DNA of 64,000 bases from JBCBKP01 sp038521625. Its GTDB lineage: Bacteria > Planctomycetota > Phycisphaerae > Phycisphaerales > UBA1924. Both the position numbers and the translations under genes were made by a program. Below the pieces are notes generated by a model that was given only the letters and a program-made list of their open reading frames with translations, had not been told where the DNA came from and ran no database searches. Location of the stretch: positions 186,001 through 250,000 of the forward strand of contig JBCBKP010000001.1 in the NCBI GenBank assembly GCA_038521625.1, given 5' to 3'. Shown here in pieces: positions 8,587-18,000 of this stretch (its first letter is position 1; the number at the start of each line of letters is the position of its first letter).

Positions 8587-10325
8587 CCGAGAGCACGCCG
8601 CCCCCGCCCGCTTCGATCGAACTCAAGGAGCCCGCGCCCGGCGCGATGCCGGGTCTGTCGGTGACGGAGTTCCTGACCGACGCGTCGCTCGCGGCGATGT
8701 GCGCCGAGCTGAGCCAGCTCACCGGTCTTCTGATCCAGCTCCGCGACGAGCGGGGGCGGCTGATCGTCGCGACGCCGGCCGGCGCGGAGGACGCCGATCC
8801 CTGGGCGATCGTCGAGGCCTCGGAGGCGGGCGATATCCCCGCGGACGCCGAGCGGTTCCCGCTGGTGGTCGAGTCGCGTCGGATCGGCGAGCTGGTGCTC
8901 GGGCCGGGCGAGCCCGGGGTTTCGTCGCGAGCGCGCGAGCATCTCTCTTCGGCGCTGCGCCGGCTGGCGACGGCGAGCGCCGAGCTCTGCGCCGACGTTC
9001 TGGAGCTGCGTCACCGCGTCAAAGAGCTGCGGATGCTGTTCCGGCTGAGCTCGCTGCTGGCGACGCGCGGCACGACGGTCGAGCAGACGCTCGAGGAGGT
9101 GCTGTCGTCCTCGCTGGACGTGTTCGATCTGGACGCCGGCTCGATCGTGCTCTTCCCCGAGGATCAGGACGGGGTCGCGGCGATGGACGACGAGCGCGAG
9201 CTGATCGTGAAGGCGAGCAGCGGTCTGAGCCGCCAGTGGCTCGATTCGCCGGTCCCGCTGAGCGAGGGGCGCGTGTTTGATCGGCTCGCGCTCGACGGTG
9301 AGGTCATCACGGCGGCCGATCTGCAGAAGGACCCGCGGGTGATCGAGCCGGAGCGCTGCGCGATGGAGCGTCTGCGTTCGTTCATGACGGCGGCGATGAC
9401 ATTCCGGGGGCGGCCGATCGGCGTGATCCGGCTGTACGGGCGCGAGCCGCGCCAGTTCGGCGCCTCCGAGTCGCGGCTGCTCCGTTCGGTCGCGGAGCAG
9501 TCGGCGGCGGCGGTGCAGCAGGCGCGGTTCATCGTGATCCAGCGGCGCGAGCGCCGGCTGGAGCACCAGCTGCGTCTGGCGGGCAACGTGCAGGGCCGGA
9601 TGCTGCCCGAGCGGCTGCCGCGGCTCGACGGGCTGGCGCTGGCGGCCCGGAGCGTGCCGACGCGGCTGCTGGGCGGCGACTTCTTCGACATGTTCGAGCT
9701 GGACGGGCGCGTGGCGCTGGTGATCGGCGACGTGGTCGGCAAGGGCGTGCCGGCGGCGCTCTTGATGAGCGCGGTGCTTGCGACGCTGCGCGCGCACGCC
9801 GAGCACACGGGCGACGTGAGCGAGCTGGTCGGGCGCGTCAACGACGCGCTGGTGCGCGACTCGCAGCCGAATGAATTCACGACGCTCTGGGTCGGGCTGA
9901 TCGATCCGTCGACCGGCGTGCTGACGTACACCGGCGCGGGGCACGAGCCGCCGTTCGTGGTCCGGGCGCGCGGCGGGATCGTGCCGCGGATGGAGGACGT
10001 GATGCCGCTGGGGCTCGGCGGGCTGGCGGCGGGCGTTCTGGCGGGGGAGTCGTACCCGACGCTCGAGCACCGGCTGGAGCCGGGCGACGTGCTGGTGGCG
10101 CACACGGACGGCGTGACCGACGCGATGAGCTACGACGGGGCGCGGTTCGGTTGGGACCGGTTGGTCGGCGCGGCGCTGGAGCCGCTCGCGACGCCGGCGC
10201 CGGGCGCGACGGTGACGGCGCAGCACGTGCTCGATCACGTGATGTGGTCGCTGCGCCGGTTCGTGGGCATGAAGCAGCAGACCGACGACGAGACGATGAT
10301 CGTCGCGCGGTATCTGGGTGGTTGA
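8583..10325 (+). CDS. GAF domain SpoIIE-type serine phosphatase
   Basis: 580 residues. A GAF-like sensor domain covers roughly 150-310 (FRLSSLLATRGTTVEQTLEEV ... AEQSAAAVQQARF), then a short coiled coil leads into a PP2C-type SpoIIE/RsbU phosphatase domain. The phosphatase has the metal-binding motifs LGGDFFDMF and IGDVVGKGVPAALLM, TYTGAGHEPPFV, and VAHTDGVTDAM, so it should be active. Such enzymes dephosphorylate anti-anti-sigma proteins in partner-switching. The gene overlaps the secreted repeat-protein gene by ATGA, suggesting that the periplasmic protein feeds a signal into this pathway. The anti-anti-sigma partner is not in the window. Confidence 0.9.
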   Translation: MTESTPPPPASIELKEPAPGAMPGLSVTEFLTDASLAAMCAELSQLTGLLIQLRDERGRLIVATPAGAEDADPWAIVEASEAGDIPADAERFPLVVESRRIGELVLGPGEPGVSSRAREHLSSALRRLATASAELCADVLELRHRVKELRMLFRLSSLLATRGTTVEQTLEEVLSSSLDVFDLDAGSIVLFPEDQDGVAAMDDERELIVKASSGLSRQWLDSPVPLSEGRVFDRLALDGEVITAADLQKDPRVIEPERCAMERLRSFMTAAMTFRGRPIGVIRLYGREPRQFGASESRLLRSVAEQSAAAVQQARFIVIQRRERRLEHQLRLAGNVQGRMLPERLPRLDGLALAARSVPTRLLGGDFFDMFELDGRVALVIGDVVGKGVPAALLMSAVLATLRAHAEHTGDVSELVGRVNDALVRDSQPNEFTTLWVGLIDPSTGVLTYTGAGHEPPFVVRARGGIVPRMEDVMPLGLGGLAAGVLAGESYPTLEHRLEPGDVLVAHTDGVTDAMSYDGARFGWDRLVGAALEPLATPAPGATVTAQHVLDHVMWSLRRFVGMKQQTDDETMIVARYLGG

Positions 10326-10332
10326 TCGGGCG

Positions 10333-10349
10333 CGCGGGTCGGGCCCGCG
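10333..10349. terminator. GC-rich hairpin between convergent genes
   Basis: CGCGGG and CCCGCG form a six-pair stem around a five-base loop in the 39-base gap between two convergent genes. There is no T-run on either side, so it is a weak candidate for a two-way transcription stop. Confidence 0.35.
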
Positions 10350-10364
10350 GAGGTTCTGATCGGC

Positions 10365-10598
10365 TCAGGCCGCGTAGGGGCCGTCGTCGTCGTTCAGGAG
10401 CCAGCGGTCGATCGGGAAGCTCTCGGCCTCGATCGCGACCAGGTCGTCCTTGAGGCTGTCGAGCTGCGACTGCATGCGTCCCAGCAGCTCTTCGGCCTGG
10501 GTCGCGGCGTCCGCGGCCGGGAAGCGGAGGTTGGTCACCTCGGCGCCGCCGCGGTCGTCACCAAAGAAACGTCCGTCGTCGTGGGTCAGTCGCAGCAT
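10365..10598 (-). CDS. Small hypothetical protein
   Basis: 77 residues, acidic and soluble. The centre is an amphipathic helix (ATQAEELLGRMQSQLDSLKDDLVAIEAE) that could form a coiled coil; the C-terminus ends LLNDDDGPYAA. An AGGGAGG sequence lies about ten bases before the ATG. No family is recognised. It is 180 bases downstream of plsY on the same strand, probably a separate unit. Confidence 0.6.
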   Translation of the reverse strand: MLRLTHDDGRFFGDDRGGAEVTNLRFPAADAATQAEELLGRMQSQLDSLKDDLVAIEAESFPIDRWLLNDDDGPYAA

Positions 10599-10778
10599 TG
10601 CAGCCAGCCTCCCTGCCAGCGAAGATCACTCTCCACCCGTGCCGGGATCGTCCCGATTCCCCTCTTCCCTGAGAGGTCACACGCGCTGAGTGGAGATGCC
10701 GTCACCACCGGCCCGAATAACCGGAACTCGCCGCCACCAGGCGAGCACCTCGGGCTGAGAAGCGTGATCGTCTCGGAC

Positions 10779-11537
10779 TCAGTCCCGGGATGAATCCGCC
10801 GCCGGCGGGCGCGGGGAGCCGATTTTGGGCTCCTGTCCGGAGAATGCCCGGCGCAGATTCGACCGGTGCTTCCAGATCACCACGACCGACAGGAACAGCG
10901 CGACCGTCAGATACGGCAGGCCCTGCTGGAGGCCTCCGGTGAGCGGGTCCGGATCGCCCCGCTGGTCCGGGGGGCGGGAGGCGCTGGCGACGTCGTCGAG
11001 GGTGCGGAAGAACCACCAGACCCACAGCGGGAGGCTGGCGGCGGCGAGCGAGCTGCTGACGCCGACCATGCGCCAGATGGCGAGCGAGAGCCCGAAGACG
11101 ACAAACGCCCCGACTCCGGCGACGGTCATGACCGGGTAGACGCCCAGGAGGGCGCCGAGCCCGGTCGCGACGCCCTTGCCGCCCTTGAACCCGATCCAGG
11201 GGCTGAACATGTGCCCGAGAACCGGGGCGGCCATGACGGCGAGCTGGGCGATCGCGGCGGCGGCCGAGATCTCCCGGGGCGAGGTGGTGAGCAGGCCGGT
11301 GAGGGCCGAGAACGCGACGACCGGGGCGAGGCCCTTGCCGGCGTCGAGGAGGAAGCAGAGAAGGAACCACCTGAAACCGAGGGCGCGGCCGAGGTTGGTC
11401 GCGCCGGGGTTCTTCGAGCCGACGGTGCGGATGTCGATGCCCTTGGCGAGGCCGAGCAGCAGCGCGAAGGGGATCGAGCCGGCGAGGAAGCCGGCGATGG
11501 TGAAGGCGGCGATGGCGACGGGGTCGGTCGGGCTCAT
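10779..11537 (-). CDS. plsY: Glycerol-3-phosphate acyltransferase PlsY
   Basis: Integral membrane enzyme that transfers an acyl group from acyl phosphate to glycerol-3-phosphate, the first step of phospholipid synthesis. The three conserved loops are present: GSIPF plus GSKNPGATNLGRALG, the GHMFSPWIGFKGGKGVATGLG block that binds phosphate, and KHRSNLRR near the C-terminus. At 252 residues it is slightly longer than usual because of a loop (DDVASASRPPDQRGDPD) and a polar tail. Its start overlaps the end of tmk by four bases. Confidence 0.95.
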   Translation of the reverse strand: MSPTDPVAIAAFTIAGFLAGSIPFALLLGLAKGIDIRTVGSKNPGATNLGRALGFRWFLLCFLLDAGKGLAPVVAFSALTGLLTTSPREISAAAAIAQLAVMAAPVLGHMFSPWIGFKGGKGVATGLGALLGVYPVMTVAGVGAFVVFGLSLAIWRMVGVSSSLAAASLPLWVWWFFRTLDDVASASRPPDQRGDPDPLTGGLQQGLPYLTVALFLSVVVIWKHRSNLRRAFSGQEPKIGSPRPPAADSSRD

Positions 11538-12265
11538 GGGCTGGGCCGATCATCGCCGGCCCGCGCGAGCCGTGCGCAGAGGGTCTCGATCAGGCGGCGC
11601 TCGACGGTCTGCTCGGGCTCGGTCGCGTCGATGAGCGCGTGGCGCTGCGGCTCGCGCTCGGCGAGGTCGAGATAGCCCCGGCGGACGCGGGCGTGGAAGG
11701 CGGCGCCCTTGGCCTCCATGCGGTCGAGCAGCGGGTTGAGCCTCGAGGCGGCGGTGGCCTGGTCGACGTCGAAGATGACGACGAGGTCGGGCGCGGTGTC
11801 GCCCAGGACCATCGGCGCGACGCGTTCGATCTCGGCGCGGTCGAGGCCGCCGGCGTCGCCCTGGTAGACGACGGTCGAGGCCATGAAGCGGTCGGCGAGG
11901 ACGAGCTTGCCGGCGTCGAGGGCGGGTCGGATCACGCGCTCGACGAGCTGGGCGCGGCTCGCGAGATAGAGCAGAGTCTCGGCGCGGACGGAGACGTCCT
12001 CGCCGAGGTCATCGAGGAGCACGGCGCGGATGGCCTCGCCGATGCGTGTGCCGCCGGGCTCGCGGACCTCGACGGGCTCGAGCCCCGCGGCGCGGGCGCG
12101 GTCGGCGAATCGGCGGAGCTGCGTGGACTTGCCGGAGCCGTCGGGACCTTCGAAGACGATGAAGCGGCCGTGGAGGGCCTCGACGAGCGGGGGCGGGAGC
12201 GGCGCGTCGTTGCCTGGGCTGTCGGATCGCATGCCGCTGATGTTGCCGTCCGTGCGCTCGGTCAC
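11534..12265 (-). CDS. tmk: Thymidylate kinase
   Basis: Phosphorylates dTMP to dTDP. The P-loop is FEGPDGSGKST, followed by the DR-x motif region REPGGTRIGEAIR and the LID area ADRFMASTVVYQGDAGGLD. At 243 residues there are about 30 extra residues before the core; the annotated start is a GTG and an ATG 11 codons downstream (12232) would remove part of them. It lies eight bases after the VWA protein gene and overlaps plsY by four bases, so it is in the middle of a minus-strand operon. Confidence 0.94.
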   Translation of the reverse strand: MTERTDGNISGMRSDSPGNDAPLPPPLVEALHGRFIVFEGPDGSGKSTQLRRFADRARAAGLEPVEVREPGGTRIGEAIRAVLLDDLGEDVSVRAETLLYLASRAQLVERVIRPALDAGKLVLADRFMASTVVYQGDAGGLDRAEIERVAPMVLGDTAPDLVVIFDVDQATAASRLNPLLDRMEAKGAAFHARVRRGYLDLAEREPQRHALIDATEPEQTVERRLIETLCARLARAGDDRPSP

Positions 12266-12273
12266 GGGCGAGT

Positions 12274-15003
12274 CTACGGCGCAGGGTCCGGATCGGGCTC
12301 GGCGTTGGGAGTGAGCAGGGCTTCGAGTCGGGAGCGCCAGGGTTCGCCGCCGAGGTCTGGGTGTCGTGCGCGCAGCGCGATGACGTGGGCGGAGAGCGCG
12401 GGGTCATCGATCGCGGCGGCGGCTTCGAGGCGGAGCGTGTTGGCTTCCCAGTACGACGGGTGGGACGGGTCGGCCCGGACCGCGGCGAGGGATTCGGCGG
12501 ACCGGAGCGCCGCACTCGGGCGTTCGAGAGCGAGGCGGGTGCGCATCAGCCCGAGCGCGCTGCGGATCGGCTCGGCGGCTTGCAGTTCTTCGTAGAGGGC
12601 TTCGGCGCGGCGCGGGTCGGACTCCTCGACGGATCGCGCGAGCGCGAGGCGCTGCGCGACGGGGGACTCGAGGCCGAGCCGGGCGGCGGCGCGGGCGGCG
12701 CGCTCGAGCAGCGGTGCGGGCTCTGGCGGGTTGGCGTCGAGCAGGTCGCGCGCGGTGCGGAGCTCGAGCGCCGCGGCGTTCTGCCCGAGCGGCGAGGTCG
12801 GATCGATCCGGTCGAGCAGCGAGAACCGCTGGGCGGGGTCGGTGCGCTCGGCGAGCCGCAGGCGCCAGAGGTCGGCCTCCGGATGATCCGGGAACCATCG
12901 GAGCGCCGTCGCGAGGCGGCGGGTGCGTGCGATCTCGTCGAAGGCGTCGGACGCGAGGGCGAACTCGACGCCGATGGCCGCGGCGTCTGGCGCCGCGGGG
13001 TGGTTGCGGTGGTCTGTCGCGAGTCGCCAGAGCAGTTCGTCGGCGCGGTCGGGTCGGCCGGCCCGGCGGTAGAGCGAGGCGGCGTCGCGGACGTCCCCGG
13101 GCGTGGCGAGGGCGGCGAGGCGTTCGGCGGCTTCGGCGAGGCGTGCCGGGGCGCGTGCGATCTCGGCGGCGAGGGCGCGTTCGAGCGGTGCGCGGCGGGG
13201 TGCGTCGAGCTGTTCGAGCTCCGCCGCGCGGTCGAAGAGCAGGAGCGCGCGGGCGGCGATCGGGAGCGCGGACGGGGCCGGCGAGCCGAGGAGGGGCGCG
13301 AGCGCCTCGGCGATCGGGCGTTGCTGGTCGAGCGCGCGGCGGGTCTCGGCGGCGGCGCGCGCGAGCTGGTCGAGCGATCGCGTGGCCTCGGGCAGGGTGG
13401 CCTGTGCGTCGGGCCCGAGACCGAGCCGGTGCGCCGCGAGCGCGATCCGTGTTCGGCCGGCGGGGTCGAGCTCGAGCACGGTGGCGTTCTCGATGAGGTC
13501 GAGCAGGGCGTCGCGGGCGTCCTCGGAGCGCTCGAGCTCGGCGAATGCGAGGGCGAGCGTGATGGCGCGCTCGACCTCGGCGGCCGGATCGATGGGTCGG
13601 ACGGACGCGGTGTTCTCGACGGCACGTCGGGCGAGGTCTTGTGCGAGGCGCGGTCGCTGTTTCTTGAACCTCTGTTCGATCGAGAGCGTCAGCGCCGCGC
13701 GCGCGCGGAGGACGGCGGCTCCCGGCGCGAGTTTGTCCGAGGTGGGCGGGGGCAGCGGCTCGAGGAGCGCGAGCGCCCGGGCCGCGGCGGCCTCGGCGCC
13801 GGCCCGCTGCTCCGGCGTCGGGATGGTGAGCAGGAGCGTGTCGATCTCGGCCTGCGCTTCGGCGAGCGCTTCTGCGGCCTCGCGCGCGGCGGCGAGCTCG
13901 GCCGAGGTCGGGCCGTCGGCGGCGTTCGGCTCGGCGCCCTGAGCGGGGGCGGGGGCTAGCCCGGGACCGGGGCCCGCGAGCTCTTCGATAGAGAGGAATC
14001 GGAAGCCGGCGGGTCCGCCGCCGTGCTCGAGCGCGACGCGCTCGAGGAACCGGGCGTCGTCGCGTTCGATGAATTGGATGGTCTGGATCGAGGCGGGCCT
14101 GCGTCCGTCGCGCGGGTCGAGCGGGTTGAGCTGTCGCAGCTCATCGAGGGCTTGGGCGGCGCGCTCTTCGGATGAGGCGGTGTCGGCGGAGCGGCGCACG
14201 GGGACGCTGAGGAGGAAGACCGCGTCCGGTTCGAGCGCGAGCGCGGCGCGGAGGCCGAGGACCGGGTCGGAGCGGCCGCCGACGGGTGTACGTCCGGCGA
14301 GCCAGGCGATCGCGCGCTGCCGGTTGGCGGTCGTCGCGCGGGCGAGGGCGTCGCGCCCGGTCTCGAGCGGTGGCGAGGCGAGACGCGGCGTGCCGGGGTT
14401 GGTCGGGTCGGCGCCGAACAGGATCACGTTGAACGACTGGGTGGGTCGGAGGGTGGCGATGGAGCGCTCGAGCTCTCGGAGGACGAAGGGCAGGCCGGTG
14501 ACCATGGCGCCGGAGGCGTCGACGGCGAAGACGATGCGCGAGGCGCGGCGTGCGCGGAGGCCGGCGAACCGGGCGGCGTCGGCGGGGGGGACGGCGAGCG
14601 CCGCTGGGCTGATGGTCTCGACGCGCGGCGCGGGCGGCGGCTCAGAGAGCGCGCGGGTGAGCGATTCGGAGGCCCGGAGGGCCGTGGAGTTGGACGCGAT
14701 GCGTTCCGGCGCGGGCGTCGGGGCCGGCAGGCTGGGCACGCCCGCGGAGGACCGGCCCGGCGCCGGGTCGGGACGGTCGCTCGGTGCTGGAGCGGCCGGC
14801 GCGGTGGCGGCCGGATCGAGGTCGAGATTGATCGTCGCGACGGTGTTCTCGGTGGGCGGCGCCGGCTGGGTCACGACGACGCTGGCCGCGAGAACGGCGG
14901 CGAGCAGCGCGAGGTGAACGGCGAGCGAGAACGCGGCCGGTACGGCGAGGCGTCTGGGGTGGGGGAGCCGTCGGGCGATCCGTGCGATTAGCGGGCGGCG
15001 CAC
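12274..15003 (-). CDS. Membrane-anchored VWA-like protein with helical repeats
   Basis: 909 residues starting at GTG. A short Arg-rich N-terminus precedes one membrane helix (LAVPAAFSLAVHLALLAAVLAA), then a Pro/Ala-rich linker. A von Willebrand A-like domain spans roughly 150-330 (RIVFAVDASGAMVTGLPFVL ... VILFGADP ... VFLLSVPVRR). Its metal site reads DASGAM rather than DxSxS, so metal binding may be lost. The C-terminal ~550 residues are Ala/Leu/Arg-rich helical repeats of the TPR type. It sits between a DoxX-like gene and tmk with gaps below 10 bases. A scaffold role at the inner membrane is likely but unproven. Confidence 0.75.
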   Translation of the reverse strand: MRRPLIARIARRLPHPRRLAVPAAFSLAVHLALLAAVLAASVVVTQPAPPTENTVATINLDLDPAATAPAAPAPSDRPDPAPGRSSAGVPSLPAPTPAPERIASNSTALRASESLTRALSEPPPAPRVETISPAALAVPPADAARFAGLRARRASRIVFAVDASGAMVTGLPFVLRELERSIATLRPTQSFNVILFGADPTNPGTPRLASPPLETGRDALARATTANRQRAIAWLAGRTPVGGRSDPVLGLRAALALEPDAVFLLSVPVRRSADTASSEERAAQALDELRQLNPLDPRDGRRPASIQTIQFIERDDARFLERVALEHGGGPAGFRFLSIEELAGPGPGLAPAPAQGAEPNAADGPTSAELAAAREAAEALAEAQAEIDTLLLTIPTPEQRAGAEAAAARALALLEPLPPPTSDKLAPGAAVLRARAALTLSIEQRFKKQRPRLAQDLARRAVENTASVRPIDPAAEVERAITLALAFAELERSEDARDALLDLIENATVLELDPAGRTRIALAAHRLGLGPDAQATLPEATRSLDQLARAAAETRRALDQQRPIAEALAPLLGSPAPSALPIAARALLLFDRAAELEQLDAPRRAPLERALAAEIARAPARLAEAAERLAALATPGDVRDAASLYRRAGRPDRADELLWRLATDHRNHPAAPDAAAIGVEFALASDAFDEIARTRRLATALRWFPDHPEADLWRLRLAERTDPAQRFSLLDRIDPTSPLGQNAAALELRTARDLLDANPPEPAPLLERAARAAARLGLESPVAQRLALARSVEESDPRRAEALYEELQAAEPIRSALGLMRTRLALERPSAALRSAESLAAVRADPSHPSYWEANTLRLEAAAAIDDPALSAHVIALRARHPDLGGEPWRSRLEALLTPNAEPDPDPAP

Positions 15004-15012
15004 GGCGGGGGG

Positions 15013-15927
15013 TCAGTCGTCGTTGTCGCGGGGCTTGCTTTGGAAGAGCAGGCGGTCGATGGCGAGCGAGCCGGAGCCGGAGAAGGTGACGGCGACGCCC
15101 ATCGCGAGCAGGGCGAGCTGCCAGGCGAGGCCCTGCCAGGCGCCGACGTCGAACACGTCGTGCGGGGGGAGGAACCCGTAGTTCAGTGTGCCTGCGGAGA
15201 AGAACGGGCCGATCGAAGTGAGCCAGACGGCGCCGAGCATGACGCCGCAGGCGGCGAGGCCGGAGAGCCGGCTGAGGAATCCGAGGATGAGGGCGAGCCC
15301 GGCGAGGATCTCGGTGGCGGCGACGGCCCAGGCGAGGATGGCGGAGACGGGGTCGCCCGCGCCCCAGTCGGGCCAGAACGGCTCGAGGGGTTGGCCGTCG
15401 TCGGCGACGCCGGCGGGGTTGGCGGCCTTCTCGAGCGTGAGGGTGATGCCGTGGAGCTTGCGGATCTGGTAGTCCTCGGCGAAGTCGGCGGCGGTGGGGA
15501 GGACTTCTTCGATGGCCTCCTCGACGAATTCTTCGGCGCCCTGGGCGGCCTGCTCGACGGCCTCGGCGAGGTCGTTGGACTGGGGCTGCTCGGCGGGGGG
15601 GAGCTCTGGGGTCTCGGCGGGCTGGGTCTGGAGCTGCGAGAAGGACGCGCGGGTGATGCTCGGGGTGTCGGTGTCGAGTCGGGCGTCGCCCGGGGATTCG
15701 CCGCCGGTGTTGTCGTCGGTGGCCGGCAGCGGGGCTTCTGGCTCGGGCTGCTCGGGTTCGGCGGGGACGAGGTCGATGCCGGCAACGGCGAGGCGTGCGG
15801 CGTCCTCGCCGGTGACGGTGGTGGAATCGAGCACCTTGCCGAGGCCGGCCCAGAGCAGCGTGGCGCCGAGGACCAGCCTCAGGAATATGGGCGAGACGGC
15901 GGAGGCGAGGGTGTTGTGTGCGGCCAT
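15013..15927 (-). CDS. DoxX-like membrane protein with a long acidic insert
   Basis: 304 residues. The first membrane helix (IFLRLVLGATLLWAGLGKVLD) and the last three (ILAWAVAATEILAGLALILG, GLAACGVMLGAVWLTSIGP, LAWQLALLAMGVAVTFSG) match the four-helix DoxX family. Between helices 1 and 2 lies an unusual insert of about 150 residues rich in Pro, Glu and Asp. DoxX proteins are linked to redox and thiol balance at the membrane, but the role here is open. It is probably the first gene of the minus-strand run that continues with the VWA protein, tmk and plsY. Confidence 0.78.
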   Translation of the reverse strand: MAAHNTLASAVSPIFLRLVLGATLLWAGLGKVLDSTTVTGEDAARLAVAGIDLVPAEPEQPEPEAPLPATDDNTGGESPGDARLDTDTPSITRASFSQLQTQPAETPELPPAEQPQSNDLAEAVEQAAQGAEEFVEEAIEEVLPTAADFAEDYQIRKLHGITLTLEKAANPAGVADDGQPLEPFWPDWGAGDPVSAILAWAVAATEILAGLALILGFLSRLSGLAACGVMLGAVWLTSIGPFFSAGTLNYGFLPPHDVFDVGAWQGLAWQLALLAMGVAVTFSGSGSLAIDRLLFQSKPRDNDD

Positions 15928-16055
15928 GCGTGAGAGCCTTCCCTGGGGTCGTATCCGGCGGTCCGTGGCTGGGTTCGGTCCACTGGCAGCCTACCGGATG
16001 GCGGGCCGCGATCGGGACCTCTGTCGTTTGGGTATCGTGTCACGCCGGTCGATGC

Positions 16056-16141
16056 GCGGGTGTGGCGGAACTGGCAGACGCGTGGGGTTTAGGTCCCCAT
16101 GGCCCTTATAGGCCGTGCAGGTTCGAGTCCTGTCACCCGCA
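16056..16141 (+). tRNA. tRNA-Leu (anticodon UAG)
   Basis: Acceptor arms GCGGGTG and CACCCGC pair fully. The anticodon stem TGGGG/CCCCA holds the loop TTTAGGT, giving anticodon UAG for CUN leucine codons. A long variable arm (GGCC-CTTATA-GGCC) marks it as a class II tRNA, and the T arm carries GGTTCGAGTCC. The discriminator base is A at 16141. CCA is not encoded and would be added by the CCA enzyme. Confidence 0.96.
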
Positions 16142-16241
16142 CTTTCCTGCCTCAATTTCTGTGCGCACCGGCGACGCAGCCGGCACGACGGTTCTCGCGT
16201 GCTTGTTCGGGCGCCGGGCGTGCGGATTTCGCCGGTGTTGG

Positions 16242-17945
16242 TCAGTCGGCGAGGAGGATGCTGGCGACGGTGAGATCGTCGCCGAGCTCGCCGGGGTCTG
16301 CGTGGTCGATGGCGAGGTTCTCGAGCGCGAGAACGTCCTCGGCGGGCTCGCGGTGGTGCGCCTCGCGCATGGCGGCGAGGACGGGGTTCTTGCCGAGCAT
16401 GACGCCGTCGGGGTCGCGCTGCTCGACGAGCCCGTCGGTGAAGAGGATGAGCTTGCCGCCCGGGGGCATGACGAGCCGTTCGGCGTGGTACTTCGCGTCC
16501 TCGTCGATGCCGACGATCAGGCCGCCCTCGGCGTCGGGCTGTCGCGGGCTCGCGCCGGGCGAGAGGACGAGCCAGTGCCCGTGGCCGGCGTCGACGTAGA
16601 GGAGCTCGCCGTTGGCGGGGTCGATCACGCCGACCCAGAGCGAGAGGAAGGTGCCGGCGTCGGTCCGGCCGCAGAGGAACTGGTTGAGTCGGCGGACGAC
16701 GGCGCCGGGGTCGGCCTCGGTCTCGAACGCGGCGCGGCAGAAGGACTGCGCGGCGGCCATGACGATCGAGGCGCCGGCGCCTTTCCCGGCGACATCGCCC
16801 AGCGTGATCGCGACGCGCTGGCGCGCGTCGCCGGGCAGGGCCATGACGTCGAGGAGGTCGCCGGCGACGTAGCGGCCGGGCTTGGTGCGTGCGGCGTAGC
16901 GGACGCGCCCGATGGTGCCCTCGGCGGCGGGCGTGATGAGGCGTTGGGCGCGGCGGGCGGCGTGGAGGTCGGCCTCGACCTGCTGGCGGTGGCGTTCGAG
17001 GTCGAGGCGCTTGAGTCCGGAGAGCGCCAGGGCGCCGAGCTGGCCGAGGGCCTGCGCGAACGCGGCGGCGTCGGGGTGGACGGTGCGTTCGGAGTCTCGC
17101 GCGTCGAGGTAGAGGTGGCCCTCGATGGAATCGCCGAGCTTGACGGGGACGCAGATCGCGGTGTGGATGCCGAGGCGCATCACGGACTCGCCGAAGCCGG
17201 CGGTCGCGTCGCCGGCGAGGCGGACGATCTCGCCGGAGCTCGCGGCCTCGAGGAGCGAGCGGCTGAAGGTGTCGCCCTCGGTCAGCAGGTCTCGGTCGCC
17301 GGCGGGGCCGCGGTAGGCGAGCACCTCGACGTCGCCCTCGCTGTTGACCTGGCGGACGAACGCGGCGCGCGCGAAGCCGGTGCCCTCGACGGCGGCATCG
17401 ACAAGCAGCTCGCTGAGCTGCCCGGGATCGAGCGCCGTCTGGATCTTGGCCGCGCAGGCCATGAGCAGGTCGAGCCGGTGCTGCGGGACGGAGCGGAGCT
17501 CGCGCGCGGGGACCTTCTCGACGCGGTGGGCGACCGAGGCGAGGTCGTTGGTCGTGGTGAAGGCCCGGGTCGCGTTGTCGGGGTCGAGGACGCGGAAGGT
17601 CCAGGGGCCGATGCGGAGCAGGTCGCCGTGGGTGAGCGGGACCGGCTGGTGGGGGTCGAGGCGGAGCCCGTTGAGCGTGGTGCCGTGGCGGCTCTCGAGG
17701 TCGGTGATGAGCCAGCCGGAGGGGCGTCGGGCGATCTCGACGTGGCGCCTGGAGACGGTGCGGTCGTCGAGCTGGACGTGCGCGGCCGACGAGCGGCCGA
17801 CGAGCGTGGGGGGGTCTTCTTCGATTCCCACGGCGACGAGTTCGAGCGGCTCGATCGTGGGTCCGGCGATGGACTCGAGTCGGAGCGTTGGCGGGGGGCC
17901 GGCGGTGCCGGGCTCGCCGCTGGGGTTGGGCTCCGTCGGGGGCAT
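16242..17945 (-). CDS. FHA-GAF-SpoIIE serine phosphatase
   Basis: 567 residues. An FHA domain lies at about 45-120 with the phosphothreonine-binding motifs VGRSSAAHVQLDD, TVSRRHVEI and RHGTTLNGLRL. A GAF domain covers about 165-330 (ESVMRLGIHTAICVPVKLGDSIEGHLYLDA). A SpoIIE/PP2C domain follows (AGDLLDVMALPG, ITLGDVAGKGAGASIVMAAA, YVDAGHGHWLVL, LFTDGLVEQRDPDGVML). It probably reads a phosphorylated partner through the FHA domain and dephosphorylates a regulator. It ends about 100 bases from the tRNA-Leu gene and its start faces the end of the Rieske-associated operon. Confidence 0.9.
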   Translation of the reverse strand: MPPTEPNPSGEPGTAGPPPTLRLESIAGPTIEPLELVAVGIEEDPPTLVGRSSAAHVQLDDRTVSRRHVEIARRPSGWLITDLESRHGTTLNGLRLDPHQPVPLTHGDLLRIGPWTFRVLDPDNATRAFTTTNDLASVAHRVEKVPARELRSVPQHRLDLLMACAAKIQTALDPGQLSELLVDAAVEGTGFARAAFVRQVNSEGDVEVLAYRGPAGDRDLLTEGDTFSRSLLEAASSGEIVRLAGDATAGFGESVMRLGIHTAICVPVKLGDSIEGHLYLDARDSERTVHPDAAAFAQALGQLGALALSGLKRLDLERHRQQVEADLHAARRAQRLITPAAEGTIGRVRYAARTKPGRYVAGDLLDVMALPGDARQRVAITLGDVAGKGAGASIVMAAAQSFCRAAFETEADPGAVVRRLNQFLCGRTDAGTFLSLWVGVIDPANGELLYVDAGHGHWLVLSPGASPRQPDAEGGLIVGIDEDAKYHAERLVMPPGGKLILFTDGLVEQRDPDGVMLGKNPVLAAMREAHHREPAEDVLALENLAIDHADPGELGDDLTVASILLAD

Positions 17946-18000
17946 GCGTCCTGAGATTAGGGGCTTTGCGCGGGCCGGGTTCGGGGCGGCTCTCGCGGCG

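Noticed and set aside
16056..16241. tRNA-Leu as an integration site of a mobile element
   Set aside because: No integrase gene next to it and no repeat of the tRNA 3' end was seen.
16239..17954. Long plus-strand frame through the FHA-SpoIIE gene
   Set aside because: Opposite strand has complete FHA, GAF and SpoIIE motifs; the plus frame has none.
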